64,000 nt of DNA from Clavelina lepadiformis (GCF_947623445.1 NC_135242.1:18848001-18912000), one strand, 5' to 3'; shown: positions 15,001 to 25,989, counted from the first letter of the stretch. The notes: generated by a model not told the origin, from the sequence alone. Made by a program: numbers and translations.

Positions 15001-16955
15001 CGGGAGTTGCTGAATCCAAGCGAAACTGTGAGTGAGTTATTGGAAGTATTAAGGAAGTACTTCAACAAGTAATTACTTCCTACAGATATTGTCAATAAAT
15101 GGCCGTCAAATATGATAAAATTGCACATTAGACATTATTGGTATCTTTACCTTTATCATTTTTCCATCTTGTGTGCCAAAAAATGCAACAGTATGATTTT
15201 TTTGTTCATTACGGGCCACTTCAATTGCAGTCACGACCGTATCGTTAGTTGTATAAAAAGCATCACTTGAAAGGACAATGTCGTAGTCTTGGAGAAGAGA
15301 GATAACATCCCAGATATATTTGTTGTTGCATACTGGAGTTGGTAAATCATCAAATTCCTATGAAACAAGCAATACCTTACAGCAAATACTAGAGCAATAC
15401 TAACAAATGTGAGTAGATTTAATTACAAATAAATTGTATATTACACATCTGACCTAATTCTTAGAATACAAATCAAAATACGATAATTTTGTTTTAAAAT
15501 CAAAGTTAACAACAGACATATATACAATCATAAAAATATATAACTTGTATACATGTTTATGAAAACATTTCATGTCTTGATAGTTAAATGAAGAAAAATC
15601 TGTTTACAGAAGCATAAAAAATTACTGACCACAGTTCCACATTCTGTAGAAGCTTTCTGAAGCCACCTCATAGCTCTTGGTGCAACTGAACGGCCTCGAC
15701 TTCTCATGCATCGCTTGATTAACTGCAAAAACTGATCTTCTATTTGCCACAGAGGGTACATGCAAACAGCACTCCCTGGTAATCCATTGCTTCTGACAAA
15801 AGACACGAAGACAACTTCCTTACTTCTTTGATTAATCTGAAGTTCTGCTTGAAGATTGCTACCTACTACAACAGTTCTTGAAGTGACAGCTTTGGTGTAT
15901 TTTATTCCAGCAAAACTACATTCTAAAGGCAGCTCCAAAAGAGAATGCAATGGCATGTCTTTTTCATTAAGGCAAACTTGTGATATGTATGTCACATGAT
16001 TAAATGAATCGGGATCAGATAAACTTGGTGGCACATTTCGTGCTGGATGAGTCGAGATAAAGTAACCAGTTTCGTCAGTGGAAAATCCATCAATAAATCT
16101 CACTGTGAATCCATCTTCAGCAAAATCCGAAGACATGACCAATCCTGCTTCTACCCAAAAGTTGCTATCTCTGTCTAAGAGCAAAGCAGATAACATGTCT
16201 TGGTTATGGCTGTCAGGTGGTAATTGGTGCTTTGATACAGTATACATTTGTTTAGCAAATAATACACTTAACTCCGCTTTGGAGTTTTTTATCGTTTTTG
16301 AAGAACCAACATAGAGTGACGTTTTGTTGTCATTGGATCGGGCAATAAACCCAACCGTGCTTAGGTCACGTGGTGCAGCAATTAACTTTGTAGGAGTAGT
16401 TTCATTTAAAAGAAGATTATCAAGTCGTTTTCTGATGTTTCCCTGTTGAAGAATCTGACATACCCCTTCATTGATGCTGCCACATGTTACAATCCTGTCA
16501 TGGTCATAATCAATCAACAATAATTTGTTAATGTTATCAGCGTTTTTATCACCACCACATTTTTGGTCAGTCAGTTCTTTGCATACCACCGTATCATCAT
16601 CCGGACCTGTTTGGACAGTAATGGGATTACTCAAATCAGCATCAAGTTGATAAAGCCTGTTGCGGGCACCAATATAAACTTGTCCACTGGGTTGTTGCTC
16701 AACAACTAGATTCTTGAATTCAAACAAGGGTGATGACTGGTCTCCAGATTGTGCACGATATTCGACTCGCTCTTTTACATTCACCGAGTCACAAACAGAT
16801 AGCAGAATTAATTGGAAGAAAACTAGTATAAAATTTTTGGTCCGAAATATTGATAAGTTTTTTAAACATCCACATGTCAGTGTCACTGATTTTGATTGTG
16901 TTTTAAACATTTGTACCTTATCTGGTACATTACTAAATCTGTGGCATTGCCTCAT
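1..16955 (-). CDS. PLXNA-like: Plexin-A-like semaphorin receptor (3' part lies beyond left edge)
   Basis: Single-pass receptor for semaphorins in axon guidance and cell motility. Exons, all joined in frame: 15630-16955, 15151-15357, 14736-15025, 14472-14604, 13479-13710, 13316-13409, 13015-13129, 5565-5765, 5071-5176, 4790-4974, 4537-4670, 4175-4292, 3881-4032, 3496-3652, 2998-3192, 2821-2899, 2591-2736, 2194-2346, 1722-1959, 1257-1424 (about 1476 residues). In order: a hydrophobic signal segment ([11 protein letters not shown]), sema domain, PSI 1 ([10 protein letters not shown]), a linker ending [11 protein letters not shown] 2 (FDCTWC), PSI 3 (CGWC), four IPT repeats, a membrane segment at about 1366-1390 followed by YRRR, then the GAP start with FAELQTDM and [13 protein letters not shown]. 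That last motif is nearer plexin A than B or D. An ATG at 16955 is chosen because the longer frame upstream has no ATG. The coding exon probably begins at an acceptor at 16988, so the 5' UTR is split or trans-spliced. The remaining GAP exons lie to the left. Confidence 0.95.
140..600 (-). mobile_element. Degenerate mariner (Tc1/mariner) transposase remnant
   Basis: Read on the minus strand, 387-596 gives a stretch like the mariner catalytic core (HNAR followed by [10 protein letters not shown], compare HDNARPH and PPYSPDL...LF). About 190-320 gives a C-terminal block ([20 protein letters not shown]) typical of mariner transposases. A likely terminal-repeat end, GTGTGTTCAAAAGGTATTCG, sits near 150. 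The frame is interrupted and the element is inactive. It lies in a plexin intron. The 5' end of the element (to the right) was not located. Confidence 0.6.
954..1133. repeat. Short hairpin/MITE-like element with 27-bp inverted repeats
   Basis: Arms at 995-1021 and 1101-1127 are inverted repeats matching at 26 of 27 positions (GGATATAGTTTGGCACTCTG inside the left arm). They enclose about 80 bp. The direct repeat ACTTATAAGA occurs at 944-953 and 1134-1143 and could be a target duplication. Located in a plexin intron. Confidence 0.55.
1257..1424 (-). CDS. Plexin exon: start of cytoplasmic GAP domain
   Basis: Last plexin exon inside the window. It begins in the family block AFAELQTDM and runs through [19 protein letters not shown], the conserved juxtamembrane-to-GAP segment. 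The acceptor is at 1425-1427 and the donor at 1254-1256, phase 1. No further plexin coding sequence was found between 1 and 1256. Confidence 0.93.
1722..1959 (-). CDS. Plexin exon: transmembrane and juxtamembrane segment
   Basis: Encodes the end of the last IPT repeat, a run of about 24 apolar residues ([18 protein letters not shown]), the stop-transfer YRRR and a Met-rich cytoplasmic helix that leads into the GAP domain. Within the family this helix acts as a dimerising coiled coil. Confidence 0.93.
5766..13014. other. 7.2 kb plexin intron, no gene recognised
   Basis: By far the largest intron of the plexin gene (others are 77-1665 bp). It separates the PSI 2 exon from the next extracellular exon. 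Only short unrelated open frames occur on both strands, none with recognisable family similarity. Two perfect TGACGTCA palindromes lie at 6502-6509 and 6651-6658. It may hold enhancers, but I see no direct proof. Confidence 0.6.
6502..6658. promoter_or_regulatory. Pair of perfect CRE palindromes in plexin intron
   Basis: TGACGTCA occurs at 6502-6509 and again at 6651-6658. The 8-bp palindrome is the consensus for CREB/ATF-type bZIP factors. Function here is inferred only from the motif. Confidence 0.3.
15630..16955 (-). CDS. Plexin first coding exon: signal peptide and most of the sema domain
   Basis: About 442 residues in one exon. A hydrophobic stretch near residues 42-56 fits a signal peptide, though it sits unusually far from the ATG at 16955; a start at the next in-frame Met (about 15 residues on) would shorten the leader. 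Sema-domain hallmarks include [19 protein letters not shown] and GVCQIL. The exon ends ...ECGTV and continues [10 protein letters not shown] in the next exon. Confidence 0.93.
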
Positions 16956-17410
16956 TTCAAACAGCAAAATACCATATTTCCAATAAGCCTGAAAATTAAA
17001 AAAGCATGTTATAGTGAACTTTATATATAAGTATGTCCATTGGCATAATCAGCGTCCACATACCGGTAACCCTTTTGGGGACAAGAAAATGTAGCGGCAT
17101 CAAAGAAAAATTTACAAAACATGTAGGCCTACTTACGGCAAAATTTTTAGAAGCTAAAAGGCAGCACAATAAGCGATTCAAAATTATTTGGTATCTACTA
17201 TCTACGCCAGACTAAACAAGTCTTATTTCAAATGAGCAACCTGTGTTTAATGTGATTTACTTTGTTCTCTTGTTGTTATTTACAAAGTTTTTCTTGTTTA
17301 CAAAGTGTAATGATGCTACAAATTGATTAGCCGCCAATGGCACCACAGGCCTACTTGAAGAAAACGCTATAGCAGTATCAATAGCCTATGTTTTACACAT
17401 TTGTCCACAG

Positions 17411-17418
17411 TGACGTCA
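17411..17418. promoter_or_regulatory. CRE palindrome upstream of plexin
   Basis: A perfect TGACGTCA about 0.42 kb upstream of the putative plexin acceptor at 16988. The same 8-mer occurs twice in the plexin long intron, which makes a regulatory role conceivable but unproven. Confidence 0.3.
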
Positions 17419-17454
17419 TCTGGTTGTGCAATTGTATGCTACACCCAAAAGTCG

Positions 17455-17700
17455 TACGGTCAAAGCTATTTTTCATGGTTTCTTGTTACCCTAACTTAAA
17501 TGTTATAACATAGTAACCTAAACCTAACCTAAATCTTCTTCTAAATTTAAATCTACTTTCAATTAAATCCTCAATAACTTAAATCGACTTTTTGCACATA
17601 GGCTAGCGGCTAGCCTATACCCATTCTCCTAACCGAACCCTCTTTAACAACGGGCTGCGTGACCTACTTACGGAGGCGGTGAAATAGTCACTATGTAAAA
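17455..17700 (+). repeat. Dispersed repeat family R2, copy 1
   Basis: Shares a diverged but collinear similarity with the reverse complement of about 48945-49185. Shared blocks include GTTTCTTG, ACTTAAA..GTTATAACATA, CAATTAAA, TTAATCGACTTT-like, TTCTCCTAACC-like, GCTG.GTGACCTAC-like and GAAATAGTCACT. Class unknown; no terminal repeats or target duplication were identified. Confidence 0.55.
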
Positions 17701-18293
17701 AGTTAGGCTTAATTTAGCCTGTACGTCCCTGTTTCCAGACCATCAATAACAACCCTTCACACTTTCAACAAACCAACTAGCACACTCCACACGAGCACGA
17801 GTGGACGTTTTATGTTAACTTTGTTTGTGACTGGTGATTATCTCGAATAACAGAGCAGAGGAAAAAAGGGAAAAACTTCAACAAAAAGTGAGTACAGAGC
17901 AAGGGAAATTAATTTTTTATGGAAAATTACGGATTGGATGGGATGAGATTGTCGTACTGCATAAAAATCAGCCTATTGCAAAATTAGCAGACTTAAACTA
18001 CAGTACAGTGGTATGGTATCATTTTTGTTGCCATTGCCCGTGTTCTGTGGAGCGCGAAACATAATATGGTAGCCTACTAACTTTGTTATAGCATAGCACA
18101 ATAAAGCAAGAAATATGCCCAGTATTACCCACAAACTATCAAATTTCGAGCGGAAAAAAGTGGCAAAGTCCTGCAGGGCTTCAAACTTGCAAGATAATCT
18201 ACAGTGGTGAGCGGTGCTACAACGCACACGGCTGCTTAAACCCAGACCCACTCTCAAGATGCCGTTATGTGACACTAAATAAAGGCTAATAGG

Positions 18294-19055
18294 GCATTTC
18301 CGAGCTACTGTCTGCGTAACAAGATTTTTTCGATCCCCTGTACTTAACAATAGAAAATGTCGATCCACTTTGATTCTTTTTTTAATTATAAGCGTTATAG
18401 CCATTGGATTGTAAAGATTTTGCTCAGGTGAGTAGCATATGAATTTCCTTAATAGAAAGATAAAATAAAGTGATGATAAAATAACTGATAAAAAAAATTT
18501 GATAATATGTTTCCTAGTTCTTATTTTACACTGGTTTGAATCCTACGCACTGGACTAGTTCAATACGAATTCACGTTACGTGGTCTGCGTGGCATGCGAC
18601 GTAAAATGCGTAAAAGTTGGCGTGTTATCTGTGGCGCGTTTGAATGTAATAATTTGGTTTGTATTTACTTTTAGTTTATTATTTTAAATTTTGCTTGATA
18701 TGCAAAACAAAACTAGCCCTTGTAACGCACCGCAAATAACACGCAAATTCTTAGCATTTTGCGTCGCATTCCAGGATAACCACGTAACGTGACTTGGTAT
18801 CGAACTATAGTTGTCCTGTGCATAGGATTCAAACCACTGTAAAATAAGAACTAGGCAACGTATTTTTTATGGCGTAAAATAATTCATATGTTACTCACCT
18901 GAGTGAAATCTTTGCAATCCAATGGCCAGAACGCTTGTAATTTGAAAAAGAACCATAGTACAGTAGGTAGACAATTTCCATTGTTAAGTGTATAGGGCTA
19001 TAGGCGATCAAAAAGTCTTGCCAACCAAAAAAATAACGATAGTAACTCGGAAAGG
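18294..19055. repeat. Long imperfect palindrome (foldback/MITE-like)
   Basis: Left arm about 18294-18646, right arm about 18718-19055, centre near 18680. Collinear inverted matches include CATTTCCGAG against CTCGGAAAGG, CTTAACAAT against ATTGTTAAG, GCCATTGGATTG against CAATCCAATGGC, CTCAGGTGAGTA against TACTCACCTGAG, CCTAGTTCTTATTTTACA against its complement, and TCACGTTACGTGG against CCACGTAACGTGA. Small gaps break the symmetry. No target duplication was recognised at the outer ends. Confidence 0.75.
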
Positions 19056-19387
19056 ATCAATTACAAAGTGGATTTAATACTATAATAATCACTTTACTTC
19101 GTTTCACTTGTCATCAATTTGCTAGTTAATCAATATTGACATGCCATTTACCTATTTTTTATTTTAATTAAGTTTAGTGATATGATTTTTATGATTTCTA
19201 TAATATCCTTACCGTTTCCCAAAGCAACCACAAAGCTGAGTAATTAATTTGTGTCTTGGCCATGCATAAACTATAAGAGTAGGTTTTTAGAAGAAATTTC
19301 TGTTAAGCTACCAAAATTTGAATGCTTATAAGCAACAACTAACTTCTAGACATAATAAAAAAGTAATTTAAGCGTCCACCACCTATT

Positions 19388-22300
19388 ATGACGAGTGAAG
19401 TTGAGGATGGAATGTTTTATCTTGAGCGTAAGTTTTGTCCAACAGCTTATATTAATAACCTTATAATTATACTGTAATACAATACGGTAGCGGTAATACT
19501 TTTACTTTATGACTTATGTATCTTTCTTGGAATGGTTTCGTTTTCACTATTCTTTGACATTACCAATTCCACTACTTCGAAGCACATTAATAAGATCTTT
19601 CCAGTGCCATAGCTTTTGCTGAACTTAATGAGTGTGAAATGTTTACTTGGCTGGTTTTGAACTAAGCGTAACTGTGCCATATGCTTATTACCAACCCAGT
19701 AAGAAGCTGGTCTTTGAATTTTGGGATTATATCAATAGAATTGCAAGTTTCATATCTGGTATATTGCATATAGAAGCGTCATCATAGTATAGTGGAAAGT
19801 GTGGCAGCTACTCAAACGAGATTCATCAACTTGCACGCCGAATTTTTTTCACTTCATGCCGTTTTATAATAAACAATAAAAAAAGCTTGTTGTTTGAAAC
19901 CAATTTATAATTAACAAACAAAAAAGTAAGGTTTCCATGCATGCCACCACACCTAAATTTGCATTTTTGCTCACACGAATTCTCGCTGAAAACTGCCATA
20001 ATTTCCACTCAGGGTCACAGAAAAACTAATACCTTCTGTCATTTAGTGCATGTTGTATCTATAGAGTTTTGCAGTTCAGTTGTTTTCTGATACACTCTTT
20101 CTGTCATTTTGATATTTGTTACTTACTTATTTGAAGGGGTTTCGGTTTTGGAGGATTCTGGAGATGAATATGAATACGAAGAGGCTAGTACATTTCAACT
20201 GGATATTTTAAGTTATTAAACTAAAATTTATACCTTTATTTTTAAATAATGTGGAGAGCATGCATTTTTAATTAATTTGACATGCTGGACTGTTATTTTT
20301 AATCATGACCTGATCCTTTAGGTACCAGTTGATGATGACATCAGCGTAGCAACCGTGGATATCGCTGAAGATTTGGAAAAAGCAGTCCATGTCATTGAAG
20401 AGGCAAAACTGGATGTTCGGGCCACGGTTTGTGAATCAGCCATATTTGCCTAACTCTGATCGAGTTTTTACACTATTTTTATTATTATTATTTCATCATT
20501 TACCATGAATGTCTTTCATCAGTACAAAGTTGAGGGGCTGGTTCAGGCGTCAGTGGTACAACATCCAGAAGTGGTTGATGATTTTGTGCGAAACTTTTTG
20601 CTTAAAATGAATCTACAAAAAACGCTGGAATGCTTTCAAACTGAATGGTTTGTGCGAGTAATTTCTTACATCCTTTTGTTTGTTTGTAGCATGTTTTTGT
20701 TTTTTTAGCATTAATGCATGTAGGATTTTAAGTTATTTTATTGTTTAGACTACAGTTAATTGTATACTATGTCGTAAAAACATGAGCTTTGTAAAACATG
20801 TGCCTGTCCAAAAATAAGACAAGACAGTACAATAATGAAGTCATTAAAATGTTTGTTAATAAAATTATTATTAAAAACTTTCCAGGTATGAAATGCTGCA
20901 GAAAGGATTGCTTGGAGAAGAAGATATTGGTGTTGTGCCTGATGCATACAGCAGGTTTGATTTCTTTTGTAATTTGTGGTAGGCCTAATTATTTATACTT
21001 GATATGGTTTATTAGGATAGTTTCAGACTGCAAAGAGTTTAAGTATTAAGATAAATCTAAAACACTTGAAACAATTAACAGAAACGAAGCATTGAATGAT
21101 GAAGTGAAACGTCTGAAAAATGAGCTTGAAAAATATAAAACGGCGGCCAGGTGATATGTTAAAGGTTTTATTTTTCTTTTGGTAATTTTTGGTACTGTTA
21201 AATCAGATGACAACTCTTCTAGCATAACTAAAGGAATAAAGATAAAAATTGTTTTATACTTTAATAAAATTAGTTAATGAAAGACTGAAAGTAGTCTATA
21301 GTCTTTTCTGTGTGCATGTTTGCCAGTTTAATATGCAAGTAATTACAAACACTTTTATTGCTGCTGTTACAGTAAAGCAAAAGAAACATATGTAAAATTA
21401 CAAAAGGAGAGAGATTTTCATCGCATTCATCATAAAAGAATTGTGCAGGAAAAAAATCGACTGATTACTGACATGAAAAGGTTACATAGTGTGTTAAACT
21501 TCGCTGTTTGAAGCTTAAAAACTTTTCTGCTAAGGCTTTTTTGACCAATGCATTGAATCAAAATTTTACAGACTTAAAAAACACTATAACTCGTATGAAC
21601 CTACTTTGAGGCAGTTAAAACACAAGTACGAACTGGCCATGAAAGAAAAAATGTTGACTAAGCTGGAGAGAGATCGGGCTATGGGTCAGGTATAGCTACA
21701 ATTTAAATAATAGAGTATCATAAAGACTTTTTAGTGTATAAAAGTATCGTTTTATTAGCAGAGTTTCTGACACAATGAAAAACCGCAATATCCTGTCATT
21801 TCCTTGCTCATTTATTTCTAGCTTACCGGACTACAAGCAACCCTTCGTAACATTGAAAGTGGCAAAGATGACAAAATTCCTCCTCATAGTGGGTATCGAA
21901 CTGAAAGGATGTCTTTTGGAGAAGGTCCAACACAATTGATGTTACGTGAGTCAAGAAACCAAATTTCAGAAACTAGATCCCCTGATCTTCCACCAACAAG
22001 TCAAACAAAGACATCTTCAGCAAAGCACGTCAAATATGAGTTGGCAAGTTAATTTGTGGTCATTTCAAGAAAGCTACTGCAATTCATTACATATGAGATG
22101 ATATAAGGCTATATGTAATATTAATAATAATTTTAATCATCATTCAATCACTTGATATAATTAATTAATACATTAATGGTTTGCATATATATGTATATGT
22201 TCAGTATACCTTATCTGTTTATCATACAGGACAGTGAATTTCCACCAGACACTCGTGTAAATCCTCATCTTGGTAGAGTGAAAGGTCCTCCCACACATCT

Positions 22301-24962
22301 TACTCGAACTGGTGGTTTTAGAAAGACTGCATCCATCAAAGCACATGATCTGGCTATTAGCAAGTATGCTCTTGATTATCTGGTTCGTTTGTTTTATGAT
22401 AAATGTACAATCATCTTAGTAAGTTTTACTATACTTTTAGCATTGCAATGCATCCACGCAAGCAGATTGCAGTAACCACCTCGGATGATCATCTATGGAG
22501 GATGTGGGCAATACCAAGTGGTGAAATAATAATGACAGGAGAGGGCCACAGTGACTGGGTGTCAGATTGCGACTTTCATCCGGGGTGAATGAATTATTAC
22601 CACTACAATGCAGTGGTTCTTAAACTGGGAGGCACGCCCCCCCTTGGGAGTTGCATGAGATTCAAGAGTGGGTACGCAAGAAATGACAAACTCTCTATTA
22701 GTTATGACTAAACATGCTTTTACAACCAAGCTGGACAGTCAATTGCTATCGGTTATCGAATATTTGGCTTCCAAAATGCAGCCAAATCCTTCCCATTGAT
22801 GAAAGTTATAAGCAAGAAATTGTTTTTTGATTTTGCAATAGGGTGGGCCGCGAGTTTTTTTTTGGCTTCGTCAAAGGGAGGTGCGTTTCAAACAGTTTAA
22901 GAGCCCCTGCCCTAAAGTATTGTATTGTATTGCATCATTTTCGCCATTGACTTTGTGGACTACAGAGTAAAAGTAATGGTAAATTTTATATCACAATAAC
23001 AACAATCCAGCAAATCAATGGATGGAAAAACCGACGGAACTTTAAAGATTTAAAATATGCAACATGTTAAGTGAAATGTTGCCAAAAACATAACACATTG
23101 ACACGGAAAACAAATGTTTGTACTAAACCAAACAAGAAATGTTTGTTGTCCTGTTTTGTGAACTGTGCATTGATTGATTCTTTTGTAGAGGTGCGCAGAT
23201 GGTGACTTCAGGGGGAGATGGCCGCGTTAAAGTTTGGGACTTTGCCAAAGGTGCTGCTGTACTCACATTCAGCGATCACACTCACGCTGTGTGGGGTGTC
23301 TCTTGGCATTCATGCGGAGATTTTCTTGCATCCTGTTCAATGGACAATACATCGAAGATATGGGATATTCACAGGTTTGTTTTTTTATCGTTTTTATGAT
23401 TTGGGAATAGTAAAATTAATTTTTTATTCTTTGTTTTTGCAATCAATAGTGTTGAGGCAAACTATATTGTAATTTAATGACAGTGCGTGTGGAAAACGTT
23501 TTGATTAATTCGATAACTTCCGCTTTTAAAGCGAACGCTGCCGTGCTACCCTTCGAGGCCATACTGATTCGGTCAATAGCATACAATTCCTGCATTACGC
23601 CAACACCATTTTAACATCATCAGCTGACAAGACTGTTTCCTTATGGGACGCACGAACGGTAGGGTTAATAACAATGTGTAACGATGTGGTGTTGTTGTTG
23701 TTACACATTGCCTAAAACTAATAGAAAGTTACATGCGTTTGACAAGACGATCATGCATATCCATTTTTTTCGTTTCCATTGTCTTACGCCACGTTTATTT
23801 TTCAGGGTTTGTGCGCACAAACATTCTACGGTCACATGCATTCAGTAAATCATGCCGTCTTTAACTTGAAGGTAAGCGTTTCCTAACATCCCGACGAAGT
23901 ATTCTTAAGTACTTCTCTTATCTTTTGTTTTCTTGTAACAGGGAGACACAATCGGATCCTGTGACAGTTATGGAACCGTTAAATTTTGGGATGTCAGAAA
24001 TGGAACATCATTCACGACTATCGACGTTGGACCGCATCCAGCTAACAAACTTGCTTTTGATCCATCTGGTATATTTACAAATTGTACAGTGCAATCCAGA
24101 CTTGGACAACTAAAATTTTTTTCAGCTTTTCTAAATTAGAGTGTGCTAAGCTGCACAAATTAAATTAGAATTAAGAATTTGCTAAAATTAGGAACTGAAC
24201 AAAAATCCGAACTAGGATCATATTTATTAAACTAACTAGTAACAAAGTTGTTAATTAGCAACTATACAAGTAGCGTTGACTAAATGTAGCAGATACCTGA
24301 ATAACTATTGTGAATTTGTGATATGTGTTATACGTGCGAGTTAACAGGCAGTTTGATGAAATAACAGATCAATGGATAACGCCATATAATTTGAATTGCA
24401 GCTGTAAAACTCGAATAATTTGTTGTTTAAGAAAAGGCATAGCATAACATTTAGATCTTGAGCACTCTACTTGCACTTTCTTTGCGCGAAGGTGTTTCTC
24501 GTTTCATTTATTAAAAAAACTCCGTTAGACAAACTAGCGTTTTCGGTAAAACCGGAAATTGGATTAGAATCAAAATTACAGCGCACAAGTAATTTGCAAA
24601 CTAGTATAAAATTTGACTTACTGACGCTTTTCTATAATTCGTCCAATTGGACAACTAGAATTATCTAGTTGTCCAAGTCTGGTGCAATCATTCTTTGGCA
24701 TATTGACAATATTGTTAAAGAATGCGATATTGGAAAGCTGCAGTGCACGTATACTGCATGTAACAAACTGTTTCTTTGCGATACAGGGCATTTGGTGGCT
24801 GCGGCGAGTAACGATGGCACGGTTAAGATGATAGAAATTGGGACAAGTAACATAACACAGCTATCTGGACATGACGATGCTGTACAGGCGGTGGACTTTG
24901 ACATGACTGGACAGTTTTTGTTGTCTGGATCCTCAGATGGCCATTTGTATGTGTGGACATGA
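19388..24962 (+). CDS. SPAG16: SPAG16 / PF20-type axonemal WD-repeat protein
   Basis: Structural protein of the ciliary central apparatus. Exons: 19388-19427, 20137-20183, 20322-20426, 20523-20647, 20886-20954, 21082-21150, 21373-21480, 21572-21689, 21822-22028, 22230-22363, 22441-22584, 23189-23374, 23532-23658, 23806-23871, 23942-24068, 24787-24962; about 615 residues (human 631). Order: acidic N-terminus (YEYEE), LisH-like helix around 65-110 (VVDDFVRNFLLKM, LECFQTEWYEMLQKG), coiled coil around 129-227 with the family block KERDFHRIHHKRIVQEKNRL, then seven WD repeats from about residue 300 (WAVSWHSCGDFLAS-like, CRATLRGHTDSVNS, TSSADKTVSLWDA, SGSSDGHLYVWT at the C-terminus). The second intron is ambiguous: either GC donor at 20184 with acceptor before 20322, or GT donor at 20188 with acceptor before 20329. 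Both keep frame. The gene runs on the plus strand, divergent from plexin. Confidence 0.95.
19790..20010 (+). repeat. Dispersed repeat family R1, copy in SPAG16 intron 1
   Basis: Begins GTGGAAAGTGTGGCAG and ends with an imperfect inverted match (the complement reads GTGGAAATTATGGCAG), suggesting a MITE-like element of about 220 bp. Related copies are at about 25990-26400 and 56480-56790, sharing AGTGTGGCAC, CGCCGA..TTTT and AAACTGCCAT blocks. Confidence 0.55.
22611..22909. mobile_element. hAT-like non-autonomous element in SPAG16 intron
   Basis: Ends CAGTGGTTCTTAAACTG and, inverted, CAGGGGCTCTTAAACTG; 299 bp, no coding capacity. The flanking 8-mers (CTACAATG and CCCTAAAG) do not match well, so the ends may be old or slightly misplaced. 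Five other hAT-type elements with different ends lie in this window. Confidence 0.65.
24096..24682. mobile_element. Non-autonomous TIR element in last SPAG16 intron
   Basis: A 17-bp perfect terminal inverted repeat CCAGACTTGGACAACTA (24096-24112 and 24666-24682), flanked by TGCAAT on both sides (24090-24095 and 24683-24688), a likely 6-bp target duplication. The 587-bp interior has no recognisable protein. A small palindrome around GGACAACTAGAATTATCTAG lies at the right end. Superfamily not assigned. Confidence 0.72.
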
Positions 24963-25807
24963 GTGAACGGTTTTACGAGTTAAAACATTTCTTTCTTGCT
25001 TTTGCTTGTTCAAACTGATTGTTGTCTGTGGATGTACATCTAATATTTGTATTTTATGCAGATGTAGTGATTAAAAATTTACATGTTAAACGGTTTGCAG
25101 ACCTATGGCTAGAGTTATCAATATAAAAGCGTAAACTTCGAAACTTCGTTTCGTCGTAAACTTGGTGTACGATTTCCTGCTCATACTGGTTCAGTTAACA
25201 CCTACAATCGTAAAATTCGTTCACGTATAATCTCTGTGTGAATCCAGTCATACCTAAAAATATTTAACCGTTTTAACATTTTAAACCAAACATCAATTGT
25301 ATAATTAATCGTAGCAACTTTACTGTGTCAGAAGACAGTTTAAAATCAGCGTTGTGAACTTGTGAGGACATTATCTTGGCAAAGTTACACAATTTAACTG
25401 AATCACAATCAGATTACAGAATTTTTTTATTAGTATCCTATTAATTATTATTTGAGACTGTGTGGGGTATGCTCAATTTTGGTGATTAGTTTAAGCTACG
25501 CTAGGCGACGCATGTTTACGTTTTATGTGCAGTTTGGAACCACATAAAATCGTGAAGAACCTTATCTTGCCACAGCGCAGGTTATTGTTCCAGAATTCCA
25601 GGCTAGGAAATAGAAAGATATTCGGATTGATGAGTCTCAATGAGTTACGACGCATATTTTATTGCAAGTTCATTTTCCGTTCAGTACAAAAAGATAGGCG
25701 CGTATATTAGCGCATGAAATAATAGTCCTGTTTCACCATAGGTAGTATGGGTGACTAGCCATAACCTGTAAGACATGTAGGCCTAGTCTTAATGGCATAA
25801 ATGCCTA

Positions 25808-25943
25808 CACTGTAAAAAATAAATTCTAATAGTTAGTCCTGTTGTTCGAATGAACTAATAGTTAGTCTTCCAACGAAAAGTATGGCTTATAGTTAGTCTC
25901 AATTGTCTCACTGACTTATAATTAGAAAAGATTTTTTACAGTG
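25808..25943. mobile_element. 136-bp MITE with CACTGTAAAAAAT ends
   Basis: Left end CACTGTAAAAAATAAATTCT and inverted right end CACTGTAAAAAATCTTTTCT, flanked by TA on both sides as expected of Tc1/mariner-type MITEs. The interior repeats the word AGTTAGTC several times. No coding sequence. Confidence 0.7.
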
Positions 25944-25989
25944 TATCCAATCTATAGGCCATGCACATGTCTAACTGGTCCGAATATTG

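Larger units (their letters stand above)
16989..19387. other. Intergenic region between divergent plexin and SPAG16 genes
   Basis: Probably holds both promoters. It contains a TGACGTCA site (17411-17418), one copy of a dispersed repeat (about 17455-17700) and a long imperfect palindrome (18294-19055). No coding sequence was recognised; the open frames at 17834-18064 and 17973-18404 overlap repeats and resemble no family. Confidence 0.6.

Noticed and set aside
19775-19830. tRNA-like A-box (TAGTATAGTGG) at the head of an R1 repeat copy, suggesting a tRNA-derived SINE
   Set aside because: No convincing B-box follows and other copies do not share the head; inverted ends fit a MITE better.
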